Of a DNA stretch of 64,000 bases, positions 37,156 through 45,462 are shown piece after piece. How positions within the stretch are numbered: the first letter of the stretch is position 1; every line of letters starts with the position of its first letter. This DNA comes from JBJGXI01 sp045635475 (lineage in GTDB: Bacteria; Bacillota; Bacilli; Bacillales; Amphibacillaceae). The notes under the pieces were generated by a model. It searched no databases, was not told the origin of the DNA, and saw only the letters and a list, made by a program, of their open reading frames with translations. The translations under genes and the position numbers were made by a program. The stretch is taken from assembly GCF_045635475.1 (NCBI RefSeq), contig NZ_JBJGXI010000024.1:14760-78759 (forward strand). Direction: 5' to 3'.

Positions 37156-37202
37156 TGTAAGCGTTTTAGTGCATATCGGCATGTGACAGGTACGTTTATA
37201 AT
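37156..37202 (+). promoter_or_regulatory. Promoter of the sugar ABC operon with cre-like site
   Basis: TATAAT at 37197-37202 has no recognisable -35 box at the right distance, as expected for activator-dependent transcription. TGTAAGCGTTTTAG (37156-37169) resembles cre but misses the final CA. Both are 37-83 bases before the binding-protein gene. Confidence 0.4.
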
Positions 37203-37238
37203 AGGAAATGAGATTGATAATAAAAGGAGGATTCACAA

Positions 37239-38636
37239 ATGAAAAAAAGTTTGGCTTTTTACGTTATCATCATTGGATTACTTGTCCTTATAGTTTCGGC
37301 TTGTGCGCCGAGTGACAGCAACACAGAGAACACAGAGAACACAGAGAACACAAACAACACAGAGAACACAAATAACACAAACGATTCATCAAATGCTGAT
37401 GAAAATGCCAAATCTGATGTAACACTATCGGTCGTATCATCACAAGATCAAATTTTGGATGCCGAATTGGAGCTGGCGAAAAGGTTTGAAGAGGAAACAG
37501 GGATCGCTATTGATTATCAAATAGTTCCTTCAGACCAGTTTAACTCCTTAATAAATGCGAGACTAAATGCTGGAGAAGGACCGGATCTCATTGTATCGCA
37601 AGCTGGCAAACTAACTCTAAAATCAACACTGGACCCGGAGAAAAATTTGGCGGATTTGTCGAATGAACCATGGGCGGCTACTATAAAAGAACCTTTTAAT
37701 GAGAGCGTTTCCCACGATGGGAAAGTTTACGGTTTGCCATTGTGGGATCTAGGAGGCAGTGGGACTTGGGTATTGGTATATAACAAGCAAATTTTTGAAG
37801 AATATGATTTAACGCCTCCGTCAACATTTGATGAGCTTCTAGCTGTCAGTGAGACATTATTGGAGAATGGTATAACACCCATATATGAACCAGGGGCTGA
37901 CGGTTGGCATCACCAACTTCCTTTAATGGAAATGGGACCGAGAGTTGCCGAATTAAATCCAGGAATGTATGATCAACTGAATGAGAATGAGGTCACGCTT
38001 GCAGAAAATGAAGATATGGTGACTCTTGTTGAGCAAGTCTTGGAATTAGTTGAAAAAGGATATTATGGAAGCGAATACTATAGCAATACTTATGCAGATA
38101 TGTTTAATGCCATGTCTACAGGAGAATATGCAATGATGTTTGACAGATCGAGTTTCGGAAAAGAATTAGAGGATAATGTGGAAGATTCACCTTATACTGC
38201 AGAAGATTTTAGTGCCGTCGTTATGCCATTTTTGGACAATCAGATCTTGAATGTAAATCCGCAAGGACCTTCAAAGTTTGTTTACAAGGATGGAGATCAT
38301 GTTGAAGAAGCGAAACAATTCCTTGCTTACCTTGCTGAACCAGACAATTTGCAGTATTTTCTTGATCAGTCTTCCAGATTTTCTGAGTTGCCATTCGAGG
38401 GGGTAACGCCAAAAGAAAATAGAGTATTGGAAGAGATTAAAGCAAATAGTAATGGTCAAGAGGGTACAGTAATGCAAGCAGGAGTCCGCTATATCGATCC
38501 ACAATGGACGGATATCGGTCAAGATTTAATGGCTGTTTTCCAAGGATCCATGGAACCAATTGAGCTTTTGGAAGCAATGGATGCTCGACGAGAACAACAA
38601 GCAATTGCAGAAAGTGATCCAGCTTGGACTGATTAA
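37239..38636 (+). CDS. Sugar ABC transporter substrate-binding lipoprotein (family 1)
   Basis: Extracellular oligosaccharide receptor of 465 residues. The lipobox VSAC has the lipidated C22. It is followed by a low-complexity linker of Asn-Thr-Glu triplets (~28-48) encoded by an imperfect 9-base DNA repeat, then a family 1 solute-binding domain with GEGPDLIVSQ and YGLPLWDLGGSGTWVLVYNK. An AAAGGAGG ribosome site precedes ATG. It is the first gene of the transporter-GH31 operon downstream of YesM/YesN. Ligand unknown; a fucosylated or xylosylated oligosaccharide is a reasonable guess from context. Confidence 0.9.
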   Translation: MKKSLAFYVIIIGLLVLIVSACAPSDSNTENTENTENTNNTENTNNTNDSSNADENAKSDVTLSVVSSQDQILDAELELAKRFEEETGIAIDYQIVPSDQFNSLINARLNAGEGPDLIVSQAGKLTLKSTLDPEKNLADLSNEPWAATIKEPFNESVSHDGKVYGLPLWDLGGSGTWVLVYNKQIFEEYDLTPPSTFDELLAVSETLLENGITPIYEPGADGWHHQLPLMEMGPRVAELNPGMYDQLNENEVTLAENEDMVTLVEQVLELVEKGYYGSEYYSNTYADMFNAMSTGEYAMMFDRSSFGKELEDNVEDSPYTAEDFSAVVMPFLDNQILNVNPQGPSKFVYKDGDHVEEAKQFLAYLAEPDNLQYFLDQSSRFSELPFEGVTPKENRVLEEIKANSNGQEGTVMQAGVRYIDPQWTDIGQDLMAVFQGSMEPIELLEAMDARREQQAIAESDPAWTD

Positions 38637-38647
38637 TTATTAATACT

Positions 38648-38688
38648 TTAGAGAAACCTACAGAATTTATTTCTGAAGGTTTCTCTTA
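38648..38688 (+). promoter_or_regulatory. Intercistronic hairpin after binding-protein gene
   Basis: Perfect 10-bp arms AGAGAAACCT (38650-38659) and AGGTTTCTCT (38677-38686), without a long T run, between the binding protein and the first permease. Such hairpins often raise the level of the binding-protein message relative to the permeases. Confidence 0.6.
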
Positions 38689-38706
38689 TTAAAGGAGAAG
38701 GGATCC

Positions 38707-39579
38707 ATGAAAATACAAAACAAAATCTACCCAAGTTATTTTTTATACGGCGCCCTATTACTATACTGTTTATTATATGTGTTACCAAGTTTTGTAGGTA
38801 TATATCTTTCATTTACTGATTGGAGTCGGTTTACTGATACGATAAGTTTCATAGGACTGGATAATTATAAAACAATATTTTCGATGGAAGAAAATTATCT
38901 ACTTTACGTTTGGAATACTTTGAAATTTACCGTTATTACCTCACTCATGAAAACAGTTTTAGGGTTGGGATTGGCTATAGTATTATCTAGAGAAATTTTG
39001 GCTCGGAATTTTCATCGGGCAATTATTTTTTTGCCTGCTGTATTGTCTTTTCTGATTACAGGGTTGACTTTTCAATCGATATTGGAACCATCTGGTCTAC
39101 TCAATTCAACACTCAAGGCTGCGGGATTAGACATGTTGACAAGACAATGGTTATTTGAAGGTGGTTGGCCATTCATATCGGTCATGGCCATTGATATTTG
39201 GAAAGGTGTAGGGTATATCATGACCATTTTCATGGCGGGCATGACAACGATATCAAAAGACTATTATGAAGCTGCTGAAATCGACGGAGCAAAATTTTGG
39301 GGGAAATTCCGTTACATTACGTTACCTCTTCTAATGCCAGCGTTTGCCATCACCATTGTACTGAATCTTGTATACGGCCTGCGGGTATTCGATATTATAT
39401 TCGTTACCACAAATGGAGGTCCTGGTGATCAAACAGAAGTTTTATATACAGTTATTTTCAAAATGTTCGGATATGGCTATTACGGACTAGGGACGGCACT
39501 ATCATCGTTAATGTTAGTCATTATGGTCGTCGTGGGATATTTTGTGATCAAATTAATGAATAAGGAGGTCGATGCATAA
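38707..39579 (+). CDS. Sugar ABC transporter permease (UgpA/YesP-like)
   Basis: Membrane permease of 290 residues with six hydrophobic segments and the EAA loop seen as YYEAAEIDGAKFWGKFRYIT at about 195-214. An AAAGGAGAAG ribosome site precedes ATG 38707. Its stop codon TAA shares its last base with the ATG of the second permease, indicating translational coupling. No ATPase gene is in the operon, so a shared MsmX-type ATPase encoded elsewhere is likely, as in other Gram-positive sugar transporters of this type. Confidence 0.92.
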   Translation: MKIQNKIYPSYFLYGALLLYCLLYVLPSFVGIYLSFTDWSRFTDTISFIGLDNYKTIFSMEENYLLYVWNTLKFTVITSLMKTVLGLGLAIVLSREILARNFHRAIIFLPAVLSFLITGLTFQSILEPSGLLNSTLKAAGLDMLTRQWLFEGGWPFISVMAIDIWKGVGYIMTIFMAGMTTISKDYYEAAEIDGAKFWGKFRYITLPLLMPAFAITIVLNLVYGLRVFDIIFVTTNGGPGDQTEVLYTVIFKMFGYGYYGLGTALSSLMLVIMVVVGYFVIKLMNKEVDA

Positions 39580-40403
39580 TGGCCAAGAAAAGATTTTTGA
39601 CACAACTAGCGAACAATGTATTTATTTGTATCGTTTCAATCATCATGTTTGTTCCTCCGCTGCTCATTCTATTTAATTCAGTAAAACCGAAAAGTGATGC
39701 TGCGTCCATGAATTTTGCTTGGCCATCATCATGGGAATTTTCCAATTATAGTTTCGTCATTGAAATCGGTAATTTAATGCAGTCCTTTATGAATAGCATG
39801 TTTTATACGGTCGGTGCGGTTGGCCTAAATATATTATTTTGTACCATGGCCGCTTTTGTTCTTTCCAGAAGAAAAACACGTGTGAATAATTTTATGTATT
39901 TTTTCATCGTGCTTGGTATTGCTATGCCAGTTAATCATATTTCCTTGATTAAAATCATGCAAATGCTTCAACTCATGAATTCAGGCATCGGTTTAATACT
40001 TATATACGCAGCGCTGCAAGTTCCTTTCAGCGTATTTCTCATATACGGCTTTGTATCCTCAGTACCCCGAACTTTAGATGAGGCTGCAATTATAGATGGA
40101 TGTGGGAGTTTTGGATTGTTTTTCAAGGTCATTTTTCCGTTACTGAAACCGGTCGTCGTCACGGTTATGTTATTAAACTTCCTTGTTGTCTGGAATGAGT
40201 TTATTTTACCATTGTATTTCTTGAACAGTTCAGAATTATGGCCAATGACATTGGCAGTATTCAATTTCTTCGGAAGATATGACTCATCCTGGAATCTCGT
40301 CAGTGCCAATATCGTTCTGACAAGCTTGCCGGTTGTCATCGCCTATATACTCGGTCAGAAATACATTGTAGCAGGTATGACTGCTGGATCTGTTAAAGGT
40401 TAA
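39579..40403 (+). CDS. Sugar ABC transporter permease (UgpE/YesQ-like)
   Basis: Second permease, 274 residues, with six membrane segments and the EAA loop LDEAAIIDGCGSFGLFFKVI at about 167-186. It ends with the family-typical QKYIVAGMTAGSVKG. It overlaps the preceding permease by one base (TAATG). It forms the transmembrane channel with that protein. Confidence 0.92.
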   Translation: MAKKRFLTQLANNVFICIVSIIMFVPPLLILFNSVKPKSDAASMNFAWPSSWEFSNYSFVIEIGNLMQSFMNSMFYTVGAVGLNILFCTMAAFVLSRRKTRVNNFMYFFIVLGIAMPVNHISLIKIMQMLQLMNSGIGLILIYAALQVPFSVFLIYGFVSSVPRTLDEAAIIDGCGSFGLFFKVIFPLLKPVVVTVMLLNFLVVWNEFILPLYFLNSSELWPMTLAVFNFFGRYDSSWNLVSANIVLTSLPVVIAYILGQKYIVAGMTAGSVKG

Positions 40404-40472
40404 TGAAAAGTTCTGCAGAATTGCTAGATAAAAAACGAAGATTGAAAAACAATCAACCAAAAAGGAGATGTA

Positions 40473-42887
40473 ATGTCAATGAGGTTGGATAAATTTGATG
40501 AAGTCTCTAACGGCGTTTTCCTTAAAACTTCGGAAGGGATAATGCAGGTGACTTTTTGCGCTCCAGGTATTGCTAGAATTCGTTACACACTGGAATCGAC
40601 TTTCAGTGACAAAGAGAGTCTGATGGTTACTCAATCATTCGATGACAAAGATATACAATTTAATGTATATGAAGATGACCATCATTTAGAGTTATCAACG
40701 AACTTACTGACCATACGAATTGAAAAATCAACCTGTGCTTTCACTTATCTGGACGCTAATGGATGTCTGATTACTAAAGAGCCTTCCAAAGGGGGCAAAA
40801 CTTTGGAGCGAACGGATGTTGTGCGAACGGTGTTCGACGATACTACAGAACTTCAGACTAATATTGGGGCAGATGGACTTCGCGTGAATGTAGACGGACT
40901 TAAGCAGAAAGTCGACAGGCAAGCTTTTCATACGAAATTAGCGTTTGAGTGGCAACAGGATGAGGCGCTGTACGGTTTGGGTTCACATGAAGAAGGCATG
41001 TTTAATCTACGTGGGAAGCATCAATATTTGTATCAGCAAAACATGAAAGCGGTCGTACCGGCACTTATATCCACACGTGGCTACGGAATTTTAATTGACA
41101 GTTATTCGAATATGGCATTTCGTGATGATGCTTTTGGATCTTACTTGTGGACGGATACAGATGATGAAATGGAATTCTACTTCATTTACGGTCCAGAATT
41201 TGATCAGATTATCCAAGGTGTTCGATATTTGACAGGTGAAGTTCCGATGCTTCCCAAATGGGCATTTGGTTACATACAATCTAAAGAGAGATATGTTTCA
41301 CAGCAGGAACTGATTGATACGGTAAAAGCTTATCGTGACCGCAATCTCCCTCTTGATTGCATCGTGCTGGATTGGCGTTCATGGGTCGGTGAGTTGTGGG
41401 GGCAGAAAACGCTTGATCCCGACCGGTTTCCTGATCCGGATGCGATGATGGAGGATATCCACGCGTTACATGCGAAACTGATGGTTTCGATCTGGCCAAT
41501 CATGAATAAAGGCGGCGACAACCACAAGGAAATGAGCGAAAACGGGTTCCTCCTTGGCAATCAGGCTAATTATGATGCTTTCCAAGAAGAGGCTCGCCAA
41601 CTATATTGGAAGCAAGCAAATGAAGGTTTGTTCTCTCATGGAATCGATGCATGGTGGTGCGATTGCACAGAGCCATTTGAAGCGGATTGGACAGGAGCAG
41701 TCAAGCCTGAGCCGGAACAACGAATGCTGATCAATACGGCAGAAGCCAAGCGCTATCTGGATCCAGAATATATTAATGCCTATTCACTCCTGCATTCCAA
41801 AGGTATTTATGAAGGTCAACGCGCAGTGACGACCAAGAAGCGTGTTGTCAATCTGACTCGTTCATCTTATGCTGGACAGCATCGTTATGGCACAATCACC
41901 TGGTCAGGAGATATAGTTGCCAAATGGGAAACACTCAGGATGCAAATTGCGGATGGGCTTAATTTTTGTATGACTGGATCACCTTACTGGACTTTTGACA
42001 TCGGGGCATTTTTCGTCCAAAATAAACCAGATCTTTGGTTCTGGGATGGCGACTATAATAAAGGCGTAGAAGATTTAGGCTATCGTGAGCTCTACGTTCG
42101 ATGGTTTCAAGCCGGTTCGTTTCTTCCGATGTTCCGTTCTCACGGTACGGATACACCAAGAGAAATATGGCGATTTGGAAAGCCTGGAGAACCGATGTAC
42201 GATACATTGGTCAAGTATTTGAAGCTTCGTTACAAATTGATGCCTTATATTTATTCTATGGCAGGGGCAGTGGCCCATGATGGCTATACGATGTTTCGTG
42301 CATTACCTTTTGATTTCCGTAATGATGCAAATACGTACGATATTGATGACCAATTTATGTTCGGTTCAGCATTCATGGCTGCACCTGTAATGACAGCCAT
42401 GTATTACGGACCAGATTCTCGTAAACTGAAAGAAACCAATAAAAACCGTATTGTTTACTTGCCTTCTGGAACTTGGTACGATTATTGGAGTGATGAACGG
42501 ATCATCGGAAATAAGACCATTTCTACCAGAGCCGATTTGGAGACTATGCCGTTGTTTGTGCGAGCAGGGTCGATTGTTCCCACAGGTCCGGATATTCAAT
42601 TTACTGATGATGAACCGGATGCGACCATTCATTTGAAAATCTATCCAGGTACAAATGGGTCATTCACTCTATATGAAGATGAAGGCGACAATTATAATTA
42701 TGAGGAAGGTGCCTACTCGACGATAGAAATGAATTGGGTGAATGGTCAACGTACGCTTATCCTCCAAAAGAGAGATGGTAGTTTTGAAGGGATGCCGTAC
42801 AAAAGACAATTTTCAATAGAAATAGCTGGTGAGATTAATCATACCGTCATTTCATATTCTGGTGAACAATTACCTGTGCAATTATAA
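40473..42887 (+). CDS. GH31 alpha-glycosidase (alpha-xylosidase/alpha-glucosidase-like)
   Basis: Cytoplasmic retaining glycosidase of 804 residues. The nucleophile is D397 in AWWCDCTEP and the acid/base is D480 in TWSGDI. The upstream CIVLDWRSW (~297-305) and RSHGTDTPRE are typical of GH31. The N-terminal beta-sandwich (~10-250) and C-terminal sheets are complete. AAAGGAGATG precedes ATG 40473. As last gene of the Yes-type transporter operon, it probably processes the imported oligosaccharide. Substrate (alpha-xyloside, alpha-glucoside or alpha-galactoside) is not settled by these motifs. Confidence 0.9.
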   Translation: MSMRLDKFDEVSNGVFLKTSEGIMQVTFCAPGIARIRYTLESTFSDKESLMVTQSFDDKDIQFNVYEDDHHLELSTNLLTIRIEKSTCAFTYLDANGCLITKEPSKGGKTLERTDVVRTVFDDTTELQTNIGADGLRVNVDGLKQKVDRQAFHTKLAFEWQQDEALYGLGSHEEGMFNLRGKHQYLYQQNMKAVVPALISTRGYGILIDSYSNMAFRDDAFGSYLWTDTDDEMEFYFIYGPEFDQIIQGVRYLTGEVPMLPKWAFGYIQSKERYVSQQELIDTVKAYRDRNLPLDCIVLDWRSWVGELWGQKTLDPDRFPDPDAMMEDIHALHAKLMVSIWPIMNKGGDNHKEMSENGFLLGNQANYDAFQEEARQLYWKQANEGLFSHGIDAWWCDCTEPFEADWTGAVKPEPEQRMLINTAEAKRYLDPEYINAYSLLHSKGIYEGQRAVTTKKRVVNLTRSSYAGQHRYGTITWSGDIVAKWETLRMQIADGLNFCMTGSPYWTFDIGAFFVQNKPDLWFWDGDYNKGVEDLGYRELYVRWFQAGSFLPMFRSHGTDTPREIWRFGKPGEPMYDTLVKYLKLRYKLMPYIYSMAGAVAHDGYTMFRALPFDFRNDANTYDIDDQFMFGSAFMAAPVMTAMYYGPDSRKLKETNKNRIVYLPSGTWYDYWSDERIIGNKTISTRADLETMPLFVRAGSIVPTGPDIQFTDDEPDATIHLKIYPGTNGSFTLYEDEGDNYNYEEGAYSTIEMNWVNGQRTLILQKRDGSFEGMPYKRQFSIEIAGEINHTVISYSGEQLPVQL

Positions 42888-42957
42888 AGGTAAAGAAGTG
42901 ATAAAAGCCACAATATTGCCGGAATAAAATTCTCCACCGGCACATTGGGTAAAAGAA

Positions 42958-43140
42958 ATGAGATCTAATATCCAAATTAGAAAAAGATCGTCTGAAAGAG
43001 AAGTTATAACAGATGGGACAAAAGCGATTATTATGCAAGCGAATGTATGTGAAAAGTCTCTAGTGAATTCGATGATAACTGAAGTAAATGAGAAACTAGG
43101 GCAAATTGACATTCTGGTTAACAATGCGAGAACCGCTCCT
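42958..43140 (+). pseudogene. Short-chain dehydrogenase fragment
   Basis: Encodes TKAIIMQANVCEKSLVNSMI, then EVNEKLGQIDILVNNAR, the segment around the NNAG motif of FabG-like SDRs. The Rossmann N-terminus and the catalytic YxxxK half are absent, and after about 43130 the reading departs from the family. Roughly 50 codons remain. Confidence 0.6.
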
Positions 43141-43197
43141 TTTGAACTAGCTATTTCCCAACGTTTAATCGGATTGGCTTCTTCCTCCCTAGAGTGA

Positions 43198-43780
43198 ATA
43201 ATGTGAACATATACGGCATAAATAGGGTCATGGCCTTGTGCTAGTTCAATAGGATAAAAATGAAATACATATGTCGTGATATACATGAGAGATGTTGCTT
43301 CTATGGAATGAATAACACTGAATGACGCAAGATTAACTATTTGTTTATTTAGATGTTAGACCTTAAGGGAATACGGGCAGCACGATGTAATAATGCCCCA
43401 ATGCCCCAAACTCTCGATATGAGTGGTTTTATAAGTGAAATGCTAACATCTTGATTACATTTAAGAGAATTTAACATTGGCTTCTCATGAGTTAATTGAA
43501 CTTTTGAGGAGTTTCTTTTTTATCTTTTGCATCAAATGGGAGACACACATTTTTCGTGGTTGTCTATCAATTTTTCCTTTGTGACTAATTTGAAGCCATT
43601 TACACCTGTCAGTAAAAGTAAAGTTAACAAAAATTTACTCAGTTTAATAAGTACTCTAAAGTAGAAATAACAGTTCCTTCTCTACCCAATTCAAAAAAAA
43701 GCATTTACTGTTCCAATAGGAAGTTTTCGTTATAATTATATACAAGCTGATAACATGGAGAAAAGAGTGACACGTTTACT
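43198..43780. other. Gene-poor region
   Basis: No supported gene. Short frames on either strand lack ribosome sites and recognisable domains. The sequence is AT-rich and leads into the dispersed repeats at 43790-44023. Confidence 0.5.
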
Positions 43781-43789
43781 TGTCCGAAT

Positions 43790-43885
43790 TGAGAAAAGCG
43801 CAAATGCCCGTTAAGCAACGTATGGAGGTGAGGGAAGTCTGGCTAGTTGCTGGGCGCTGGAGCTAGACAACTTCGAATTTTACAC
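43790..43885. repeat. Dispersed Bacillaceae-type intergenic repeat
   Basis: Contains GCGCAAATGCCCGTTAAGCA, GTATGGAGGTGAGGGAAGTC and GGGCGCTGGAGCTAGACAA. From memory, these blocks recur together as a non-coding repeat in many Bacillaceae genomes. Only this copy is visible here, so the call rests on recalled similarity. Confidence 0.4.
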
Positions 43886-43913
43886 TTTCTTACCTGGGAA
43901 TAAAAGATCACGT

Positions 43914-44023
43914 GCAAGAGGGTAACATCTTGCCTATATATCCAGAATAGAATTAAAAAAGTGAAATCGCCTGCGCGATTTCACTTTTTTAATTTATAGA
44001 GTATTTATGTTCCAGCCTCTTTC
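43914..44023. repeat. Palindromic MITE-like repeat, copy 2
   Basis: 110-bp inverted copy of the element at 14081-14193. Ends are GCAAGAGG (43914-43921) and CCTCTTTC (44016-44023), the central hairpin is AAGTGAAATCG/CGATTTCACTT, and the segments CCTATATATCC and TGTTCCAGCC match the other copy in reverse complement. Confidence 0.7.
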
Positions 44024-44218
44024 AACTTTTGAAAATATAGCCAAGTTCAATACAGAATGAATCCAACTGTTGTTTTTGATGTTACAAAATGGAAATTCGA
44101 GGTCAAGTCAAGCATTACTCGTACACACATACTCAAGAGCCCCCAGTTCACCTATTAGTCCTGGTTCAACTTATCTTTTTCGTCTGCTGTGATAATTGTT
44201 CACACACAAATTGATGAA

Positions 44219-44650
44219 TTATTCAGATACTACACCTTTTTTAAGAATAATATTTGCATAAAGTGCTTTTTCACTTGTTGCTACAATGGCATAAGCTTTT
44301 TTCGCACGCTCATAAAATGCAAATCTTTCAACATATTCGGTGGCACGAAAGTCATAATTGTATGTTTCTAAGATTGCTTCATATTCTTTCCAAATAGTTG
44401 GTTCAATTGGATCCCCCTTTACGACTTCCATTAATGCAACAGGGTGATCGTCGTACGTATCAATTGGTAGAAACTGTGTTATTGCTTTAAGCATCTCAGG
44501 TATGTCATGACCATCAGCTCGAATAATCCGTTGCGCATGAGAAGCGGCGGGAAAGTTTCCATCCGCTATAATGATATCATCTCCATGACCCATTTCAGCA
44601 AGCGTTTTCAATAGTTCTGGAGAAAGTATATTTGGAATTCCTTTTAACAT
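44219..44650 (-). CDS. fucU: L-fucose mutarotase
   Basis: RbsD/FucU-family protein of 143 residues that interconverts fucose anomers, helping supply the form used by L-fucose isomerase. It opens MLKGIPNILSPELLKTLAEM and has MGHGDDIIIADGNFP (His22 and Asp residues of the active site), the FucU-type LMEVVKGD and the near-terminal KALYANIILKKG. The ribosome site GGAGG is 7 bases before ATG. It is separated from fucI by an 812-base gap and has its own operator-like palindrome upstream. A decayed second copy is at 49532-49943. Confidence 0.92.
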   Translation of the reverse strand: MLKGIPNILSPELLKTLAEMGHGDDIIIADGNFPAASHAQRIIRADGHDIPEMLKAITQFLPIDTYDDHPVALMEVVKGDPIEPTIWKEYEAILETYNYDFRATEYVERFAFYERAKKAYAIVATSEKALYANIILKKGVVSE

Positions 44651-44837
44651 AGTGTAACCTCCATGGATAATATTATAAGCTAGCTTGATGTATGAACAAG
44701 CAACTTTAAACGTAAGTGCCCTATCTTGTCATAATGCCTAGTTTATACCAATTCTTACTATTTCTAATGTTTGTTATATCGTAGAGACTGACATGAAATT
44801 ATAAACTCTAGAAAAAAACAAACGTTTTCTATCTATA

Positions 44838-44851
44838 TGATACCGTTAACA
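44838..44851 (-). promoter_or_regulatory. LacI-type operator ahead of fucU
   Basis: TGATACCGTTAACA is an imperfect palindrome of the form TGNTACCGNTAACA, shared with two sites upstream of the LacI regulator gene (51198-51211, 51264-51277). It is 188 bases upstream of fucU. Confidence 0.45.
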
Positions 44852-45014
44852 CTATAACTGAGCAATACTTTTTAGATGAAATTTTACTTATTAATAACTA
44901 TTTGTTAAGATATGTATTATTTTATCTTAGTTAATTAATGTCACATGTTGATTTTATGGTGTGTGCAATAATATATAGCATCTTCGAGTTATTTAGTGAT
45001 GAGTGAGGCTGTCT

Positions 45015-45409
45015 ATGGTAATTATGAAGATTGCTAAATATTTTTTGTTTCCTTTTATGCAGTAGTGTACCTGTTGTAGAAGCGGTTAATGATACAAAGA
45101 AAAGCGATGTTATACAATTATATAAATTTACAGATCAAGTGCAAGTAGATGATTCACTAGAACTGTTAAAGGATAAATCGGGACAATATACTATTGAAGA
45201 GGTTACTTAAGGAGAATTGGTTGCGTCCTTCGCTCCATATATAGGATAAGGTAGGCAGAGCTTCGGTTATACGGAAGCGATTTATCGAACAACCAGAGCT
45301 TCCTGATACATCAATGGGTATGTTTAATATATTATTAATTGGTATATTCATGCTGTTGATTGGTGTCATTGCTTTAGTTGTAATAAAGACAAGGAAAATA
45401 AAAGAATAA
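45015..45409 (+). pseudogene. Remnant of an LPDTS wall-anchored protein
   Basis: A signal-peptide-like start (MKIAKYFLFPFMQ) is cut by TAG. It is followed by an open stretch (SVPVVEAVNDTKKSDVIQLY) ending in TAA. Beyond more stops, a sorting region reads ELPDTSMGMFNILLIGIFML, then a hydrophobic segment and KTRKIKE, ending at 45409. The LPDTS motif, membrane helix and basic tail are a textbook sortase signal. The gene is broken by at least two stops and reduced in length. Confidence 0.65.
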
Positions 45410-45418
45410 TTAACTATA

Positions 45419-45460
45419 AAAAAACTGGCTTCCAAAAATGATAATGGGAGCCAGTTTTTT
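45419..45460. terminator. Bidirectional terminator at end of fuc operon
   Basis: Arms AAAACTGGCT (45421-45430) and AGCCAGTTTT (45449-45458), with T runs on both strands, immediately after the fucI stop on the minus strand. Confidence 0.9.
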
Positions 45461-45462
45461 AC

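Noticed and set aside
37156..37169. True cre site before the sugar ABC operon
   Set aside because: TGTAAGCGTTTTAG misses the conserved final CA; listed only as cre-like.
37319..37385. CRISPR-like array
   Set aside because: The repeats are 9 bases, contiguous and in frame within a lipoprotein linker; no spacers and no cas genes.
42882..43286. Minus-strand 134-codon frame after GH31
   Set aside because: Overlaps the GH31 stop and the antisense of the SDR relic, has no ribosome site, and gave no recognisable domain, though HIIHSREEEANPIKRW looks protein-like and could be another relic.
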